Shown here piece after piece: positions 9,225-19,069 of a DNA stretch of 64,000 bases. The stretch is from JAPOXR01 sp965116115 (lineage in GTDB: Bacteria > Pseudomonadota > Alphaproteobacteria > Rhodobacterales > Rhodobacteraceae): contig OZ220486.1 in NCBI GenBank assembly GCA_965116115.1, positions 1,550,001 to 1,614,000 of the forward strand, read 5' to 3'. The notes under the pieces are model-generated. The model did no database searches. It was not told where the DNA came from and saw nothing but the letters and a program-made list of their open reading frames with translations. Every line of letters begins with the position of its first letter. Positions within the stretch are counted from its first letter, which is position 1. The position numbers were made by a program, and so were the translations under genes.

Positions 9225-11033
9225 TAGGCCCCGGATCGGTAGTGTGGTCAGCAGGCGCCAGGCGATCGGCCGGATCTTCCGCCTCGAACACGTCCATCGC
9301 GCAGATCTTCGCGGACGAGGCCTTCTGCCGGTCGCGACCGGCCCGCGGGCGCCGCCGGAAGGAACACCGTGTCCCAGCGCACTTTCAGCCGGGCCTTGAG
9401 GGAGACCCGTGCCGGCCGAGCCTTCAGGGTCTCCCCTCGAGTTGCGGGCCGATTGCCGGTCCACGGCAACCGCCAAGACGTCCCGAACCGGCAGCTGCCG
9501 CAGGCACTCGAACAGCTTCGCCCGTCCCTCGCCCAGACGCTGGTCGTGGCGGGCCCGCACCAGAGCAGGGCCACGCCCGGTCGGGGCTCGGCAAACAACT
9601 CGAAGACATCCGCCTCTCGGTCGCACACGGCAATCACCCCTGCGCCTGATCCAACTGCCCGGCCAGCTCGACGCCCGCAGCCCCCGAAGCCAACGGCCCG
9701 TCTTGCGCTCCCCCACCGGCCTGCCGCGCTCCGCGCCGCTGCTCGGCGCATCGAACTTCATGCGCACGACCCCCGGGGGAATTCCCTCCCCGCTGACCAC
9801 CAAGGTCGAGTGCAGGTGCAACCCCCGCGTTCCGGTTCCTCCCCGGGTACGGCCGATCCGGCCCAGACCTTCACAACCGCAATGCGTCGCGAGGTTCACG
9901 TCGATGCCGTCCTGCACCAGTAGCATGACCTTCTGCTCCGACATGCGCCGCAACGTCTGCTCGCGATGCCGACCCGGAATCGCCTCGGCATGGACCGCCG
10001 TGTGATCCGGGCGCTCGATCAGACGGTAATACCCTTTCACCATGGCCTCGTCTCCGGCAGCGGCTGCGAAGAAGGTTCGCGACGGCATCCGCGCCTGTAC
10101 TGTCACGCACTCGACGAGCCGGCGCGAAAGACGCCGGTCCCCCAGCGGAGCCCCGCCGAACTCCTGCTGCGCCCAGCTCCCGGTATCAAGGGTGCCTAGA
10201 AAGGTCGGCACTGCGCCCGGCTTCCTGCGCCAGTTGCCGACCATGGGCCGGACCCGGATCGCCCTCGGCCGTGCCGCGACGAAGACCCGCCGCCACGCCG
10301 GCCATGAGCCCAGAAGCATGTCCCTGCGCCGGCCGGATCCACATAGTTTCGACCAGAACCGGCCCGACACCGTCGGCCTGACGAAGGTCGGCTGTCATGC
10401 GACGCAGTGCAAGCTTCCGAAGACGGAAGGGCAGATAGCGGCATCCCGGAGGGCGCACCAGGAAGCGGGCCAAGTTGAGGACCCGCGGCAAGCGCCGTTC
10501 CCGGCTCTCCCGGTCCCAGCCGATCCATTCGTCGCGGGGGCGTGACACCCGAGTGGCCGGTGCGAAGAGAACGCCGTCCGGCACGCCATGCTCCGAGGTG
10601 AACAGATAGCGGACCTGTCGACCGACATGACGCACGGCACCGCGCGGATGTTCCCGTTCCATCAGCTCGTTGCACACTCGTCGACCGTCGACATCCGTGA
10701 CCCGCTCCAGCGACAGGCCCCGGATCAACCCGGCCCGCTCGGGAACGTCCTGCGGAAACGGAACCGCATCCTCCAGCCGAACCGGATCCCGAGGCCCTCG
10801 CTCCGCCTCGAATCCGGCAGGCGCAATCGCCCCTTGCGCTCCAAGGAACGCAAGGCAGCCGGACAACTCGCGGTCTGCAGGGCACTGGATGCATCTTGGA
10901 AACCGAAGGCCCGGCAAACCCGGCGCACGATCTCGGAACGGAACCCGTCGATGTCAGATTCGAGAATGTGCGTCACACAAACCAGCGCAGCCGGCCCGGA
11001 AATCGTGCGCAAGATGAATTTCGGGGCAGACAT
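9225..11033 (-). pseudogene. Decayed DUF4338 plus IS4-type transposase, copy B
   Basis: Reading leftward from 11033, MSAPKFILRTISG and VRRVCRAFGFQD match the N-terminus of copy C. After a shift near 10800 the DUF4338 core follows (EREHPRGAVRHVG, YLFTSEHGV, WIGWDRESRERR, LNLARFLVRP), without the frameshift found at this point in copies A and C. The transposase part (QQEFGGAPLGDRRLSRR, KGYYRLIERP, VMLLVQDGIDVNL, VCDREADVFELF) is scattered over several frames. The copy ends near 9230 before the conserved WRIEDWH motif, so it is 3' truncated as well as frameshifted. No intact product is possible. Confidence 0.78.
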
Positions 11034-11059
11034 GCCTCCACTAAACAGAGAAACCGGCA

Positions 11060-11290
11060 AGAGTCGAGTTTCGAGAAATGGGCGTTAGGCACGGCGAAGC
11101 TGAACTGATCTGGCTGCCGCTCAACCCCGGCCAGCGGCTGGATCTCGCCGGATTCCCGCCCTTATCATGACTGGCGGCCTCCGGAAACGCATTTGCGGGG
11201 CATCTGCTGCATCTGCCCCGCAGCTTGATTCTGACAGAGAGACCGTCGGACGGCCCCGGTAATGCATTCCGTAGTTGCATGGGCGACTTT
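11060..11290 (+). mobile_element. IS30-family 3'-end remnant
   Basis: The plus strand from about 11097 to 11290 is the reverse complement, at high identity, of 59345-59538, the 3' end of the IS30-type element at 59408-60609. The short reading FEKWALGTAKLN ending at 11108 corresponds to the IS30 C-terminal region around its LEKFPVP and EAELN segments. Only the terminal ~230 bp remain. Confidence 0.65.
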
Positions 11291-11748
11291 ATAAGATCGG
11301 TAAAGCTGTGAAAAAATTCCATGCCGCGTTCGCGCTGATCAAATTCGGATGTCTGTCCGCCGGCCGATGCGACGGTGATATCAACTGTGACGACAGCGCG
11401 GGGCTGCCGGCCGTGCGCCGCTGAATTCAGGAAAGGCATATGTTTGGCCGTGCGCGAAATCCGCGAAATCAAGGCCATGTTCCTGGCCAGAACAAAATGG
11501 TCGCGCAATCCGTCAAGCGGATTACCATCGGCCAGCCTCAATGAATCCAGTGAGAAAGTTCCAGCGGCGACTGCATCCAGAAACCCGGACAACCAAGGAT
11601 CAGACGGTTCGACCGATCTGACGCCTGACATCAAAACAGACCCTGCGGATCAAACGCCCGGCTTCCGGAAGCCCCTGAAGCACAGGGCAATCTTATGGGG
11701 AGGAGCGGAGGCCACCCTCAACCCTCCGCCAACGGTCTTATTCTGAGT
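11291..11748. other. Intergenic region, no gene recognised
   Basis: Open frames on both strands (for example minus 11634 leftwards, plus 11375-11746) have no recognisable family and opposing coding claims. I do not call a gene here. Confidence 0.4.
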
Positions 11749-14427
11749 TCAGAAACTCACATTCAGGGCCAAAGAGCCGCCGAGATCCTTGTTGCCGCCG
11801 CCGGCTGCGGCGTAGTATGCGCTGCCCGATACCGTCATGATGTCGCTCAGCATGAACTCGCCGCCGAGCCCGAACCTGCCCCAAGTCGACCGGATCTCGG
11901 CCGTGAGGACATCATTAGGGACCGTGATGCTGGTTGAATCCTTGAAATCATGCTCCAGATCCGCCGCGGCCCAGAACGTTCCGCTCTCACCGGCCGCCAT
12001 GTCGATCCTGGCCCCCAGCGTACCTTTCAGGCTGTTAGCAGAGACACCCTCCACCTTGCCGTAGCCGTTCAAATCGTTCGGTTCGTTAAAGCTGCCGGTG
12101 CTCACTGACGTCCATTCAAATCCGGCGCGCGGCGTCAACTTCATGCCTTGGAAGTCCATCTCCGTGCCGGCGGTCACGCCGGCGGTGATTCCGTTGCCTC
12201 CGTCCGCGTTGATCACCGCGGCGGCGTCCATGGGTCTGAGTTCAATGCCGCTCAGAGACGAATAAAACAGATGTCCGTCGACATGCACGCCGCTGTTCGG
12301 CCGCCATCCCAGTTTCACCCCGCCGCCGACAGCCTTAGCCTTGATGTCGCCGCCGTGCATGACCGCGGCTTTAACCGTGCGGTACCCGGCGCTGAAACCG
12401 ATGCGCAGCGTCTCATCAGCCGGCAGATCATAGCCGGCTTCCAGACCTTGCCTCTTAATGTCCCATACGAGAGCGTGCTTATTGTCGCCCTTGGCGGCGG
12501 TCGTCGAACTCTTAGCCTTGCGCTCGCCGTCGCTCATGAAAACCTTTGCCCAGCCGCCGCTGTCCTCCTGCATGAAAGTCCCGCTCCCGGAGCGGGCGCT
12601 CAGACTCAGAAGCGCCGAAGGCAGTGCCTCGTAAAGCCGCGCCCGGGGGTGGTAAAGCCGGCCCCGCAAATCCTTGTCCTCTTTGAACTCATGGCCGCCT
12701 TCGACCTTCTCCAAATTCAGCCGATGCACGGCATCGTAGACGCTTTTTGCCATCTCAACGCGTCTTTCCACCGTTTCGCCCGCGCTCAGCGTTTGCTCCG
12801 CGCCGGCGTTTGTGCGGGTCTTGAAGCTCGTGGTTTCGGCATTGACGATGGTGCCGCTAATAAGACCGACATAGCTGTTTTCGTCCTGCTCCAGGACAAT
12901 GACCATGTCGCCCTCGTCATTCGCCTTGATCGCTGTGCCGGAAGTCGCGCTGACCACTGCCTTGTGTCCGATCACGACCGTTCCGCCCTCGACCATGTGA
13001 ATGCCGGCATATTCTCCGCTGCCTCCTGTGACCGTGCCCTTCACGGTCACCGTCTGCGCGCGTATCCCGTCCTTTAGCAGAGCGCCGTCGGCATAGATGC
13101 CGTCCTTGTCCGATTTGACTGCCGCGCCGTGAGCGACCGTGACGCTGACGCCGCCTTTGCCCTTGTTGTCGACATGGATGCCGTTGCCGGTGGCGGTGAT
13201 CGGACCGCCATTCACCGTGACCGTAATCGGCACGGTCGCACTTGTTCCGGTCGCGAATGCCGCAATGCCGTGGCCTTTCGCTCCCGCGGTCTTGATTGTC
13301 CCGGCGGATGTGATGCTGATGGAGCCGGTGTCGGTTTCGGCCCCGGCTACGGCTTGGTTGCCGAAGTGCTCCGCATGAATTCCGTAGCTGCTCTCGTCTT
13401 CCTCTCCGCCTTGATTTCTGGTGAGGATCGAGACCTCCGCGCCGACTACGATCGTGACCGCGGCTTCGCTCTTATCGTTGCCGGCGTTCTCACCTTCCGC
13501 CTCTTTGCCCGTTGTCGCGTGAATGCCGTCTTCCTTATCGCTTTCGATCACTGCGGAACCGGAAACGCGCACCGTTGATGAGCCGTTCCCATGATTGGCG
13601 GCCCGGATGCCGTCATCTGTCCCGTGGACCTTGCCGCCGGTGACCGTCACGATCGCCGGCATGGCGGCGGCAGTTTTCTCGACGTGGGCCAGAATGCCGT
13701 GCTTCGCCATGCTCCGGACGGAGCCGCTGGAGGTAATCTTGATGCTGCCCTCATTTTCGGCGGTTTTGCCTTGGTACCAAGCGTAGATCGCCGCATGATG
13801 GTCGGATGTCACGCTGCCCGAGTGATTGATGACGACATGTCCTTTTTTCCGGGTGCGGACAATGATCCCGTTTTCCTTGACGCCATCGTCAGGATGGTCA
13901 GTGACGATTGTTCCGGAATTCGTCACCGTGACGTCGCCGGGAGAATGGCGGTCGACTTTGATTCCGGATCGCTTGGCCCTGATAGAACCAGCGTTATTGA
14001 CGGTTATCGCAGCTGTATTCGCGCGAGTGGGAGAGCTCTGAATTTCGACATTTATTCCGCTTTTTCCTATAGGGCTCGCTTGCGTGCCGATCTTTGCTCC
14101 AGACCCTACATCGACCGAGATCGCACCCACGCGGCGGTTGGTGTTCGTGACATGGATTCCATTCTCATCGCCCGTAAAAGTGGTTCCGCCGTCCGGCGGC
14201 GTGATGGTCAGCGTCAAGTCGCCGCTCATGCCCGTGCAGCTTATGCCGGCAGAGTAGGACGCGCCGTTATAGGTAACCGTCGGCAGGGTGCCTGAGTCAG
14301 GGGCAGGATTACACGTCTGTGCCGCGGCGTCCGGCGGGGCAGCCAGCAGCGCCGCCAGAACAAACGCAACAGTGCCGGCGGCCGAATGCCGCCCGCCCGC
14401 GCCGGTCAAATGAACTGATCGGGACAT
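11749..14427 (-). CDS. Autotransporter outer membrane protein, paralogue of 3423-6188
   Basis: An 892-residue protein starting MSRSVHLTGAGG, with a signal segment (VAFVLAALLAAPPDAAAQ) ending near residue 37. A beta-helical passenger follows, rich in VTVNNAGSI, GIHV and GHGIAAF-type strands. The C-terminal beta-barrel (about 622-892) ends SLALNVSF. It shares long passenger and barrel stretches with the first autotransporter (for example DGALLKDGIRAQTV and GGTVVIGHKA). A GAGGGAT-like Shine-Dalgarno lies upstream. It has a compact, normal signal peptide and no homopolymer tract, unlike its paralogue. It is expected in the outer membrane; passenger role unknown. Confidence 0.9.
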   Translation of the reverse strand: MSRSVHLTGAGGRHSAAGTVAFVLAALLAAPPDAAAQTCNPAPDSGTLPTVTYNGASYSAGISCTGMSGDLTLTITPPDGGTTFTGDENGIHVTNTNRRVGAISVDVGSGAKIGTQASPIGKSGINVEIQSSPTRANTAAITVNNAGSIRAKRSGIKVDRHSPGDVTVTNSGTIVTDHPDDGVKENGIIVRTRKKGHVVINHSGSVTSDHHAAIYAWYQGKTAENEGSIKITSSGSVRSMAKHGILAHVEKTAAAMPAIVTVTGGKVHGTDDGIRAANHGNGSSTVRVSGSAVIESDKEDGIHATTGKEAEGENAGNDKSEAAVTIVVGAEVSILTRNQGGEEDESSYGIHAEHFGNQAVAGAETDTGSISITSAGTIKTAGAKGHGIAAFATGTSATVPITVTVNGGPITATGNGIHVDNKGKGGVSVTVAHGAAVKSDKDGIYADGALLKDGIRAQTVTVKGTVTGGSGEYAGIHMVEGGTVVIGHKAVVSATSGTAIKANDEGDMVIVLEQDENSYVGLISGTIVNAETTSFKTRTNAGAEQTLSAGETVERRVEMAKSVYDAVHRLNLEKVEGGHEFKEDKDLRGRLYHPRARLYEALPSALLSLSARSGSGTFMQEDSGGWAKVFMSDGERKAKSSTTAAKGDNKHALVWDIKRQGLEAGYDLPADETLRIGFSAGYRTVKAAVMHGGDIKAKAVGGGVKLGWRPNSGVHVDGHLFYSSLSGIELRPMDAAAVINADGGNGITAGVTAGTEMDFQGMKLTPRAGFEWTSVSTGSFNEPNDLNGYGKVEGVSANSLKGTLGARIDMAAGESGTFWAAADLEHDFKDSTSITVPNDVLTAEIRSTWGRFGLGGEFMLSDIMTVSGSAYYAAAGGGNKDLGGSLALNVSF

Positions 14428-14892
14428 CCCCGGTTATCCCTCGGTGATGATATTCTGCTTGCAGTCACGGCCCTTAAGTCCTTATCATACGCCAATATCT
14501 TCGGAACCCGCGATATCCGAAAACTTGTGTCAGCAGCGTTAAACCGAATCACCTTGTCACACAAGGCAAAAATCGCGCCTGGGGCTGTGTTGTTGTCGGC
14601 CCGGCGGTCAGAGTGAGTTGACGGACTGCCCGTTTTGTTTCTGATACGGCAGAGGGCCGGCCGTGATGATGCCGGCTCCGGCAATTCAGTGTCGGTCTTC
14701 GCGCGGCCATGGCGCGTCTGGCACAGGGAGAACGGAAGAACTGGCGTCCCCACGCGGTCTGGTTGTTCGACGGTGCCCCTTTCCGTCTTTCCGGCTGTGT
14801 GCGAAACCGGATCCACGGCGCGGGCCCGGTCGTCAAAACCAGCCGAAGGTCAGAGATGGCTGAGCAGCAGTTTCGCTGGGAGCCTGCGGAGA
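14428..14892. other. Intergenic region, no gene recognised
   Basis: About 465 bases between the second autotransporter start and the M48 peptidase end. No recognisable protein or RNA. It should hold the autotransporter promoter, but no clear hexamers stand out. Confidence 0.4.
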
Positions 14893-15582
14893 TCAGAAGT
14901 GGTCAGCGGTGTTCCAGTGCTCCTCCCGCTTTTTTATTTCAGTGATTCTGTCCTTGATCCGAGGGTGACTCATGATCCAAGGAGGGCCGCCGGTTTTTCC
15001 CGTCATTTCAGCAAGTTTCTCCAGCAGCGATTTTTGCGGATTTGTCCCGATCCCGGATGCTGTGAGCAGTGCGCTGGCGCAGGCGTCCGCCGCGAATTCG
15101 TCAGTTCGTGAAATGCGGCTGGCCAGCAGGGCCATGACTCCTTGGGCCAGAAAGTTGCCGAAGAAAGGAAAGAAACGGGTGAAAAGGATGCCCAGCGCCA
15201 CGCGGGCCGCGTTCTGACTTGCGAAATCCGCCAAGCGTTCCTTTGTATGGCCAAGCATCAGGTGCCCCAATTCGTGCGCTGTCACCGATGACAGCTCTTC
15301 CGCGCTGATGTCGCCGCGCAGATAGCAGTTCATCAGGCCGCGGGTGATGAATATCTGCCCGTCCGGCAGCACGAGGCCGTTGATTGGCATGATCTCATAT
15401 ACCTTCGGCGTGACACGCTTCAGCTTTGCCGCCTTTGCGAGTCGCCCGTTCAGGCGGCAGAGTTCCGGATCGGTAATCGGACTTGAATGGCGGGACATGT
15501 GTTGCTGTGTCCGCCACGCCGACAATCGGAAAACTGCGAGCGCGTACAGCAACGGAGCCGCGAACAACAGGAATTTCAGCAT
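14893..15582 (-). CDS. M48-family zinc metallopeptidase, membrane anchored
   Basis: A 229-residue protein with one N-terminal hydrophobic segment (residues 1-20). The HELGH zinc/catalytic motif is at 103-107, and a likely third ligand Glu lies in DEFAADACAS (about 162), the M48 (HtpX/Oma1-like) arrangement. LPDGQIFITRG and MSHPRIKDRI are also typical. The family degrades misfolded membrane or periplasmic proteins. It overlaps the end of the aldolase gene by 7 bp, so it is probably the last gene of the dgoK-dgoA transcript; the functional link to sugar-acid catabolism is unclear. Confidence 0.85.
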   Translation of the reverse strand: MLKFLLFAAPLLYALAVFRLSAWRTQQHMSRHSSPITDPELCRLNGRLAKAAKLKRVTPKVYEIMPINGLVLPDGQIFITRGLMNCYLRGDISAEELSSVTAHELGHLMLGHTKERLADFASQNAARVALGILFTRFFPFFGNFLAQGVMALLASRISRTDEFAADACASALLTASGIGTNPQKSLLEKLAEMTGKTGGPPWIMSHPRIKDRITEIKKREEHWNTADHF

Positions 15583-16211
15583 CTTTCCGCATTCGATGAT
15601 TGCGCGTGCGCGGCTGCGTTGTCAAAAGCGGCGATGACAGATCTCGCGCGTTTGCGGATTTTATGAAGATTCATGCCGGGCCGGTAAAGCGCGGATCCGA
15701 TCCCGAAACCGGCTACTCCGGCCGCAAGCCATTCGTCCATATTCTCCGGCCCTGCGCCGCCGACCGCATAAAGAACTGCGGAATCCGGCAGTGCGGCGCG
15801 CAGTGACCTCGCCCCGCGAAACCCGATTGATGATGCGGGGAAGAGTTTCAATCCGTCAGCCCCCGAGTCCAGAGCCGTCATGCATTCCGAGGCTGTCAGC
15901 GCCCCCGGCCAGGATTCCAGACCGAGACGCTTTGTCTCGCTGATCACGGCGGGATCCGTACCGGGAGAAACGATCATCCTGCCGCCGGCATCGGCAACGG
16001 CCCGCACCTGTTCGATATTGCAGACGGTTCCGGCTCCGACATGTGCGGTATCCGGCAATTCGCGGACCATGCGCGCGATACTTGTCAGCGGCTGAGGTGA
16101 ATTCAGGGGCGTTTCAATGCGCGTGAAGCCTTCATCATAAAGAATCCTCGCCGCCGCGGCAGCATGATTCGGTTTGATTCCGCGGAGTATCGCGATGAGG
16201 GGGCGTATCAT
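15576..16211 (-). CDS. dgoA: 2-dehydro-3-deoxy-6-phosphogalactonate aldolase
   Basis: Cleaves KDPGal to pyruvate and glyceraldehyde 3-phosphate, the last step of the De Ley-Doudoroff galactonate pathway. The 211-residue class I aldolase starts PLIAILRGIKP and carries IETPLNSPQP, which favours the KDPGal rather than the KDPG (Eda) subgroup. VGAGTV and the Schiff-base lysine in DGLKLFPAS are both present. It overlaps dgoK by 4 bp (ATGA), so the two are translationally coupled. No galactonate dehydratase or regulator is adjacent in the window. Confidence 0.9.
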   Translation of the reverse strand: MIRPLIAILRGIKPNHAAAAARILYDEGFTRIETPLNSPQPLTSIARMVRELPDTAHVGAGTVCNIEQVRAVADAGGRMIVSPGTDPAVISETKRLGLESWPGALTASECMTALDSGADGLKLFPASSIGFRGARSLRAALPDSAVLYAVGGAGPENMDEWLAAGVAGFGIGSALYRPGMNLHKIRKRARSVIAAFDNAAAHAQSSNAERC

Positions 16212-17116
16212 GCCTGCCGCTTTCGCATTCGCCGAAACTCTCTCAGTCCCGCGACGGCGGCTTCCGCTGCGGCGAAAATTTCCGCCTTTTGCCCCTGCAT
16301 GCTCAATGACAGCGCATAAGCCTCCGAAACCGGCGAATCGCCGATGATCACTATGTTTCTCCCCAGCCAGAACGGCTTGCAGGAGGCGAGTTCGGCCCCG
16401 ATGATCAGACCCGACAGCCGCGCGGCCGCGCGCGCGGGCGAGAGGCCTGTCAGCAAAGATGCGGCCCGGATTCCGAACAGTTGGCCGGACAGAGCCGACG
16501 GCTGCCGTATGCCCGATTCGACCGCGCTGATGAATTCCTCGGTTTCACTGCCGCCGTCAGATACGCAGGAGCTGAGTGTGGATTGATTAGCCAGCAAGTC
16601 GTAGAGTTCGCCGCTCATGAAGGTCTGGAAACTGACGATCAAGCCGTTTTCGACACGGACCCATTTGCTGTGGGTGCCCGGCAGGCAGATGACTCCGTCA
16701 AAACCGGCCCTTTCCCCGATGTATCCTGCGATCTGTGTCTCTTCCCCGCGGATGATATCAATGCCGGGTTTGTCAGTCTTAATGCCCGGCAATATCGTAA
16801 CGGACATTCTTGGATCCTGAATCCGCGGCGAAACGGTTGAAATCGGTGAAAACGGCTTGCAGGGAGCTTCGAGGTAAGGAGCCTCTTTCCACCCGGCCTT
16901 GGCGCCTGCCATGCCTGAGACAATCACTTCCGTCACCCGCGACTGATCCAGCCAAGCATTCGTCAAATCCAGCAGCGCAGGTTCGAACTCTGACGGCTGC
17001 AGACGCGCGGACCCCCGGTCCGACTTGGCGGAGGAGAAGACGTTTCCTGCTTCGTCAACGACCCATGCGCGGAGATTGGAGGTGCCCCAGTCAACAGCGA
17101 TCCAATTCGAATTCAT
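16208..17116 (-). CDS. dgoK: 2-dehydro-3-deoxygalactonokinase
   Basis: Phosphorylates 2-dehydro-3-deoxygalactonate to the substrate of the neighbouring aldolase. The 302-residue length fits the family. The N-terminal phosphate-binding motif is DWGTSNLRAW; GMAGAKAGWKEAPY and CLPGTHSKWV are diagnostic of DgoK. It is the first gene of a tight operon dgoK-dgoA-M48 peptidase with 4- and 7-bp overlaps. Expected cytoplasmic. Confidence 0.92.
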   Translation of the reverse strand: MNSNWIAVDWGTSNLRAWVVDEAGNVFSSAKSDRGSARLQPSEFEPALLDLTNAWLDQSRVTEVIVSGMAGAKAGWKEAPYLEAPCKPFSPISTVSPRIQDPRMSVTILPGIKTDKPGIDIIRGEETQIAGYIGERAGFDGVICLPGTHSKWVRVENGLIVSFQTFMSGELYDLLANQSTLSSCVSDGGSETEEFISAVESGIRQPSALSGQLFGIRAASLLTGLSPARAAARLSGLIIGAELASCKPFWLGRNIVIIGDSPVSEAYALSLSMQGQKAEIFAAAEAAVAGLREFRRMRKRQA

Positions 17117-17795
17117 TCACCGGCTCCTGCCGCCGCCAAGGCGCGCATCTGCTCCAATACCTTGCCGTGTCCGTGAAGCAAGCAAGGACTCAGGGCAGCG
17201 ACGGCATGGTCCGGCAGGGACATGCTCCGAACGCCGGGAGCCGCAGCGTCGCCGAATTATCCGTTCTGATTCAGCATAGCATGATCGGCTGTCCAACCAC
17301 AGGCACTTGAAAACTGACCTGTTTCCAGTGTTTTAACCATGATACTCAGCATACGGTTGTCGGTGCTCGCCCGATGGCTCGGGAAGATTGATGCCTGCGC
17401 TGGAGATGGTGCGCTGAGTCCGGGCGCACTGGCGCATCGAGAATGAAATCCTGCAAGCCGTGAAAGCCCGCCGTTGCCGTTTTGAGCATAACTGCGGATG
17501 TATCTGATGCCGTCTCGGCGCGGTGTTGTCGATTTTGGTGAAGCCGGCGTTTCTCTTAACCAAGGGCGGCAGCTTTGCTGTCCGCGCTGTTCCACCGGGC
17601 TGTGAAGGTCAGTGAGGCGGATAGTTTTTATCCGATAACAAGCGGCGCAGGCAGGTTCGGATGCCGATTCAGGAGCGGATTTAATTGTCAACGTACTGGT
17701 TCGGGCATCGGCAAGGCATCTCTGGTTTCGAAGGCGGCCATTCCGCAGGGCCGGCAGCCGCTGATCGGGACAAAAAATGTTCCTGTGTTTTTTGG
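17117..17795. other. Intergenic region, no gene recognised
   Basis: About 680 bases between the dgo operon start and the first RTX promoter. Frames on both strands lack any recognised family. It must contain the divergent dgo promoter. Confidence 0.4.
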
Positions 17796-17823
17796 TTGAC
17801 AGATTGCGGAGGAAAGTTAAACT
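17796..17823 (+). promoter_or_regulatory. Sigma70-like promoter of the first RTX gene
   Basis: TTGACA (17796-17801) and TAAACT (17818-17823) are separated by 16 bp. It stands about 30-50 bp before the RTX reading begins. It offers an internal reference for the second RTX promoter, whose spacer is filled with G13. Confidence 0.6.
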
Positions 17824-17853
17824 GGGGGTGTTGGCAATGTGATCAGTCTCTGA

Positions 17854-18001
17854 AGAGGTGGGGAGATTATTCCGATAATCGTAGACCATGCATTCACGCA
17901 TAATACGTATCAGGCTTCCGCAGGGAAGGATTTGTTCATATTCGGGACACGAAACGGCATTGATACGATCCTCGGCTTAAACAAGGGGGATCAAGATACG
18001 G
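17854..18001 (+). other. Frameshifted N-terminal part of the first RTX gene
   Basis: Read in the frame of 17941, this segment gives AGKDLFIFGTRNGIDTILG, an RTX-type sequence that leads directly into the following gene but one base out of frame. The shift can be repaired by one fewer G in the G5 run at 17985-17989 (LNKGIKIRFVDLMDFG). No standard ATG/GTG start is visible in this frame after the TGA at 17851. So the gene is either a recent pseudogene or starts unusually. Confidence 0.5.
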
Positions 18002-18004
18002 TTC

Positions 18005-18805
18005 GTGGATCTCATGGATTTCGGCGATCTGGCATTCGAAGTGGATGCGTCGGAAAACACCATCACCATCCATTACGGCAGCAGCGATAACAAGATCGTG
18101 CTGCGAAACGCAGCTGATCTCATCGATGAAAACGACAATCAACTCCTGACGGCGAACGACTTTCATTTCTTACCAGGGAACACTGACAGGAACGTTGTTC
18201 TCAGCGACGGCGGCTTGGAACTGCGCGGCCGCGGAAGCGATGATGTCTTGGAAGGTGCCGGCGGCAACAACATCCTGCGCGGCCGCAGAGGCGACGACAT
18301 TCTTGAAGGCGGTGGCGGCAACGACATTCTGCGCGGCGGCAGAGGCGATGACGCCCTTTACGGCGGCGTCGGCGACGACATTCTGACCGGAGGCCTCGGC
18401 AGCTTGCACTCTGATGAGATGTGGGGCGGAATCGGTTCTGACACTTTCGCCTTTCGGCAGGGTGACGGCGCTGACAGGATTTTCGATTTCGAGGTTGGGA
18501 CCGACACAATCGCCTTTCTGGCCGAAACCGAGGTGAACCCGGCTTTCGGTAATCTGGAGGATTTCACTTTCGGCTTCAATGATCTGGACTTGCGGTACTG
18601 GGCGAGCGGAGACAATCCCGACAGCCCGGATTACCTGGACGGAACTCTCATCACATTCAAGGAATTTGAACTTGACGAGGACGGCTTTCCGCGCGCCGAT
18701 CTATACACCGAAATCCTCGTGGCGGGGGTGAGACCGGAGCAGTTAACGGCGGAAGACTTTGATTTCCTGACGTTGGATGAGTACCGTGACCTCTTGGACT
18801 TCTGA
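18005..18805 (+). CDS. RTX calcium-binding protein, probable type I secretion substrate
   Basis: About 266 residues as an open frame from 18005. After a ~65-residue beta-rich N-terminal part (LAFEVDASENTITIHYG) come nonapeptide Ca-binding repeats (GSDDVLEGAGGNNILRG, GGNDILRGGRGDDALYGG, GDDILTGGLG). A typical post-repeat module (GSDTFAFRQGDGADRIFDF) and a C-terminal part ending EYRDLLDF, a plausible type I secretion signal, follow. No enzymatic domain is seen. Its upstream coding continuity is broken by one frameshift (see 17854-18001), so the start given is formal. No type I transporter genes occur in the window. Confidence 0.75.
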   Translation: MDLMDFGDLAFEVDASENTITIHYGSSDNKIVLRNAADLIDENDNQLLTANDFHFLPGNTDRNVVLSDGGLELRGRGSDDVLEGAGGNNILRGRRGDDILEGGGGNDILRGGRGDDALYGGVGDDILTGGLGSLHSDEMWGGIGSDTFAFRQGDGADRIFDFEVGTDTIAFLAETEVNPAFGNLEDFTFGFNDLDLRYWASGDNPDSPDYLDGTLITFKEFELDEDGFPRADLYTEILVAGVRPEQLTAEDFDFLTLDEYRDLLDF

Positions 18806-18889
18806 CGGGCCGCGTTCGGCGGTCCGTTCGCGTCCTGCGGACATCGGCGGATTTGCGGGTTGAATCATCGGTTGCCCCTGCGCATCTGA

Positions 18890-19069
18890 TCAAGATTGCC
18901 GCGGCATGGCCAGCCAGCCGAGCGCAATCGTGATGAACAAACCTCCCAAGGCCAGGGCGATTCCGTAAACAGCCGCATATTGCAGCTTGTCTTTGAATTT
19001 GCCGCCGCGGCGTGAAGCGGAGCGGATACCAAGAAACACGCCGAAAAACGCGAATGCGATCACTATCAT
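18890..19069 (-). CDS. Small two-helix membrane protein (59 aa)
   Basis: Starts MIVIAFAFFGVFLG, continues with a basic stretch (RSASRRGGKFKDK), then a second hydrophobic helix (IALALGGLFITIALGWLA) and ends MPRQS. A GAGGT Shine-Dalgarno precedes the ATG at 19069. The layout and the KDKLQYAAVYGIA-type centre match small alphaproteobacterial inner-membrane proteins of unknown role, sometimes annotated as apolipoprotein acyltransferase without evidence. Confidence 0.75.
   Translation of the reverse strand: MIVIAFAFFGVFLGIRSASRRGGKFKDKLQYAAVYGIALALGGLFITIALGWLAMPRQS

Noticed and set aside
11041..11634. 197-residue minus-strand frame after the second autotransporter
   Set aside because: Its C-terminal third is antisense to an IS30 end and the rest is unrecognised; an opposing plus frame is equally open.
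12148..13578. Plus-strand frames opposite the second autotransporter
   Set aside because: Antisense shadows of the beta-helical repeats.
17257..17901. 214-residue minus-strand frame over the first RTX promoter
   Set aside because: No recognisable domain, and it conflicts with the promoter and RTX reading.
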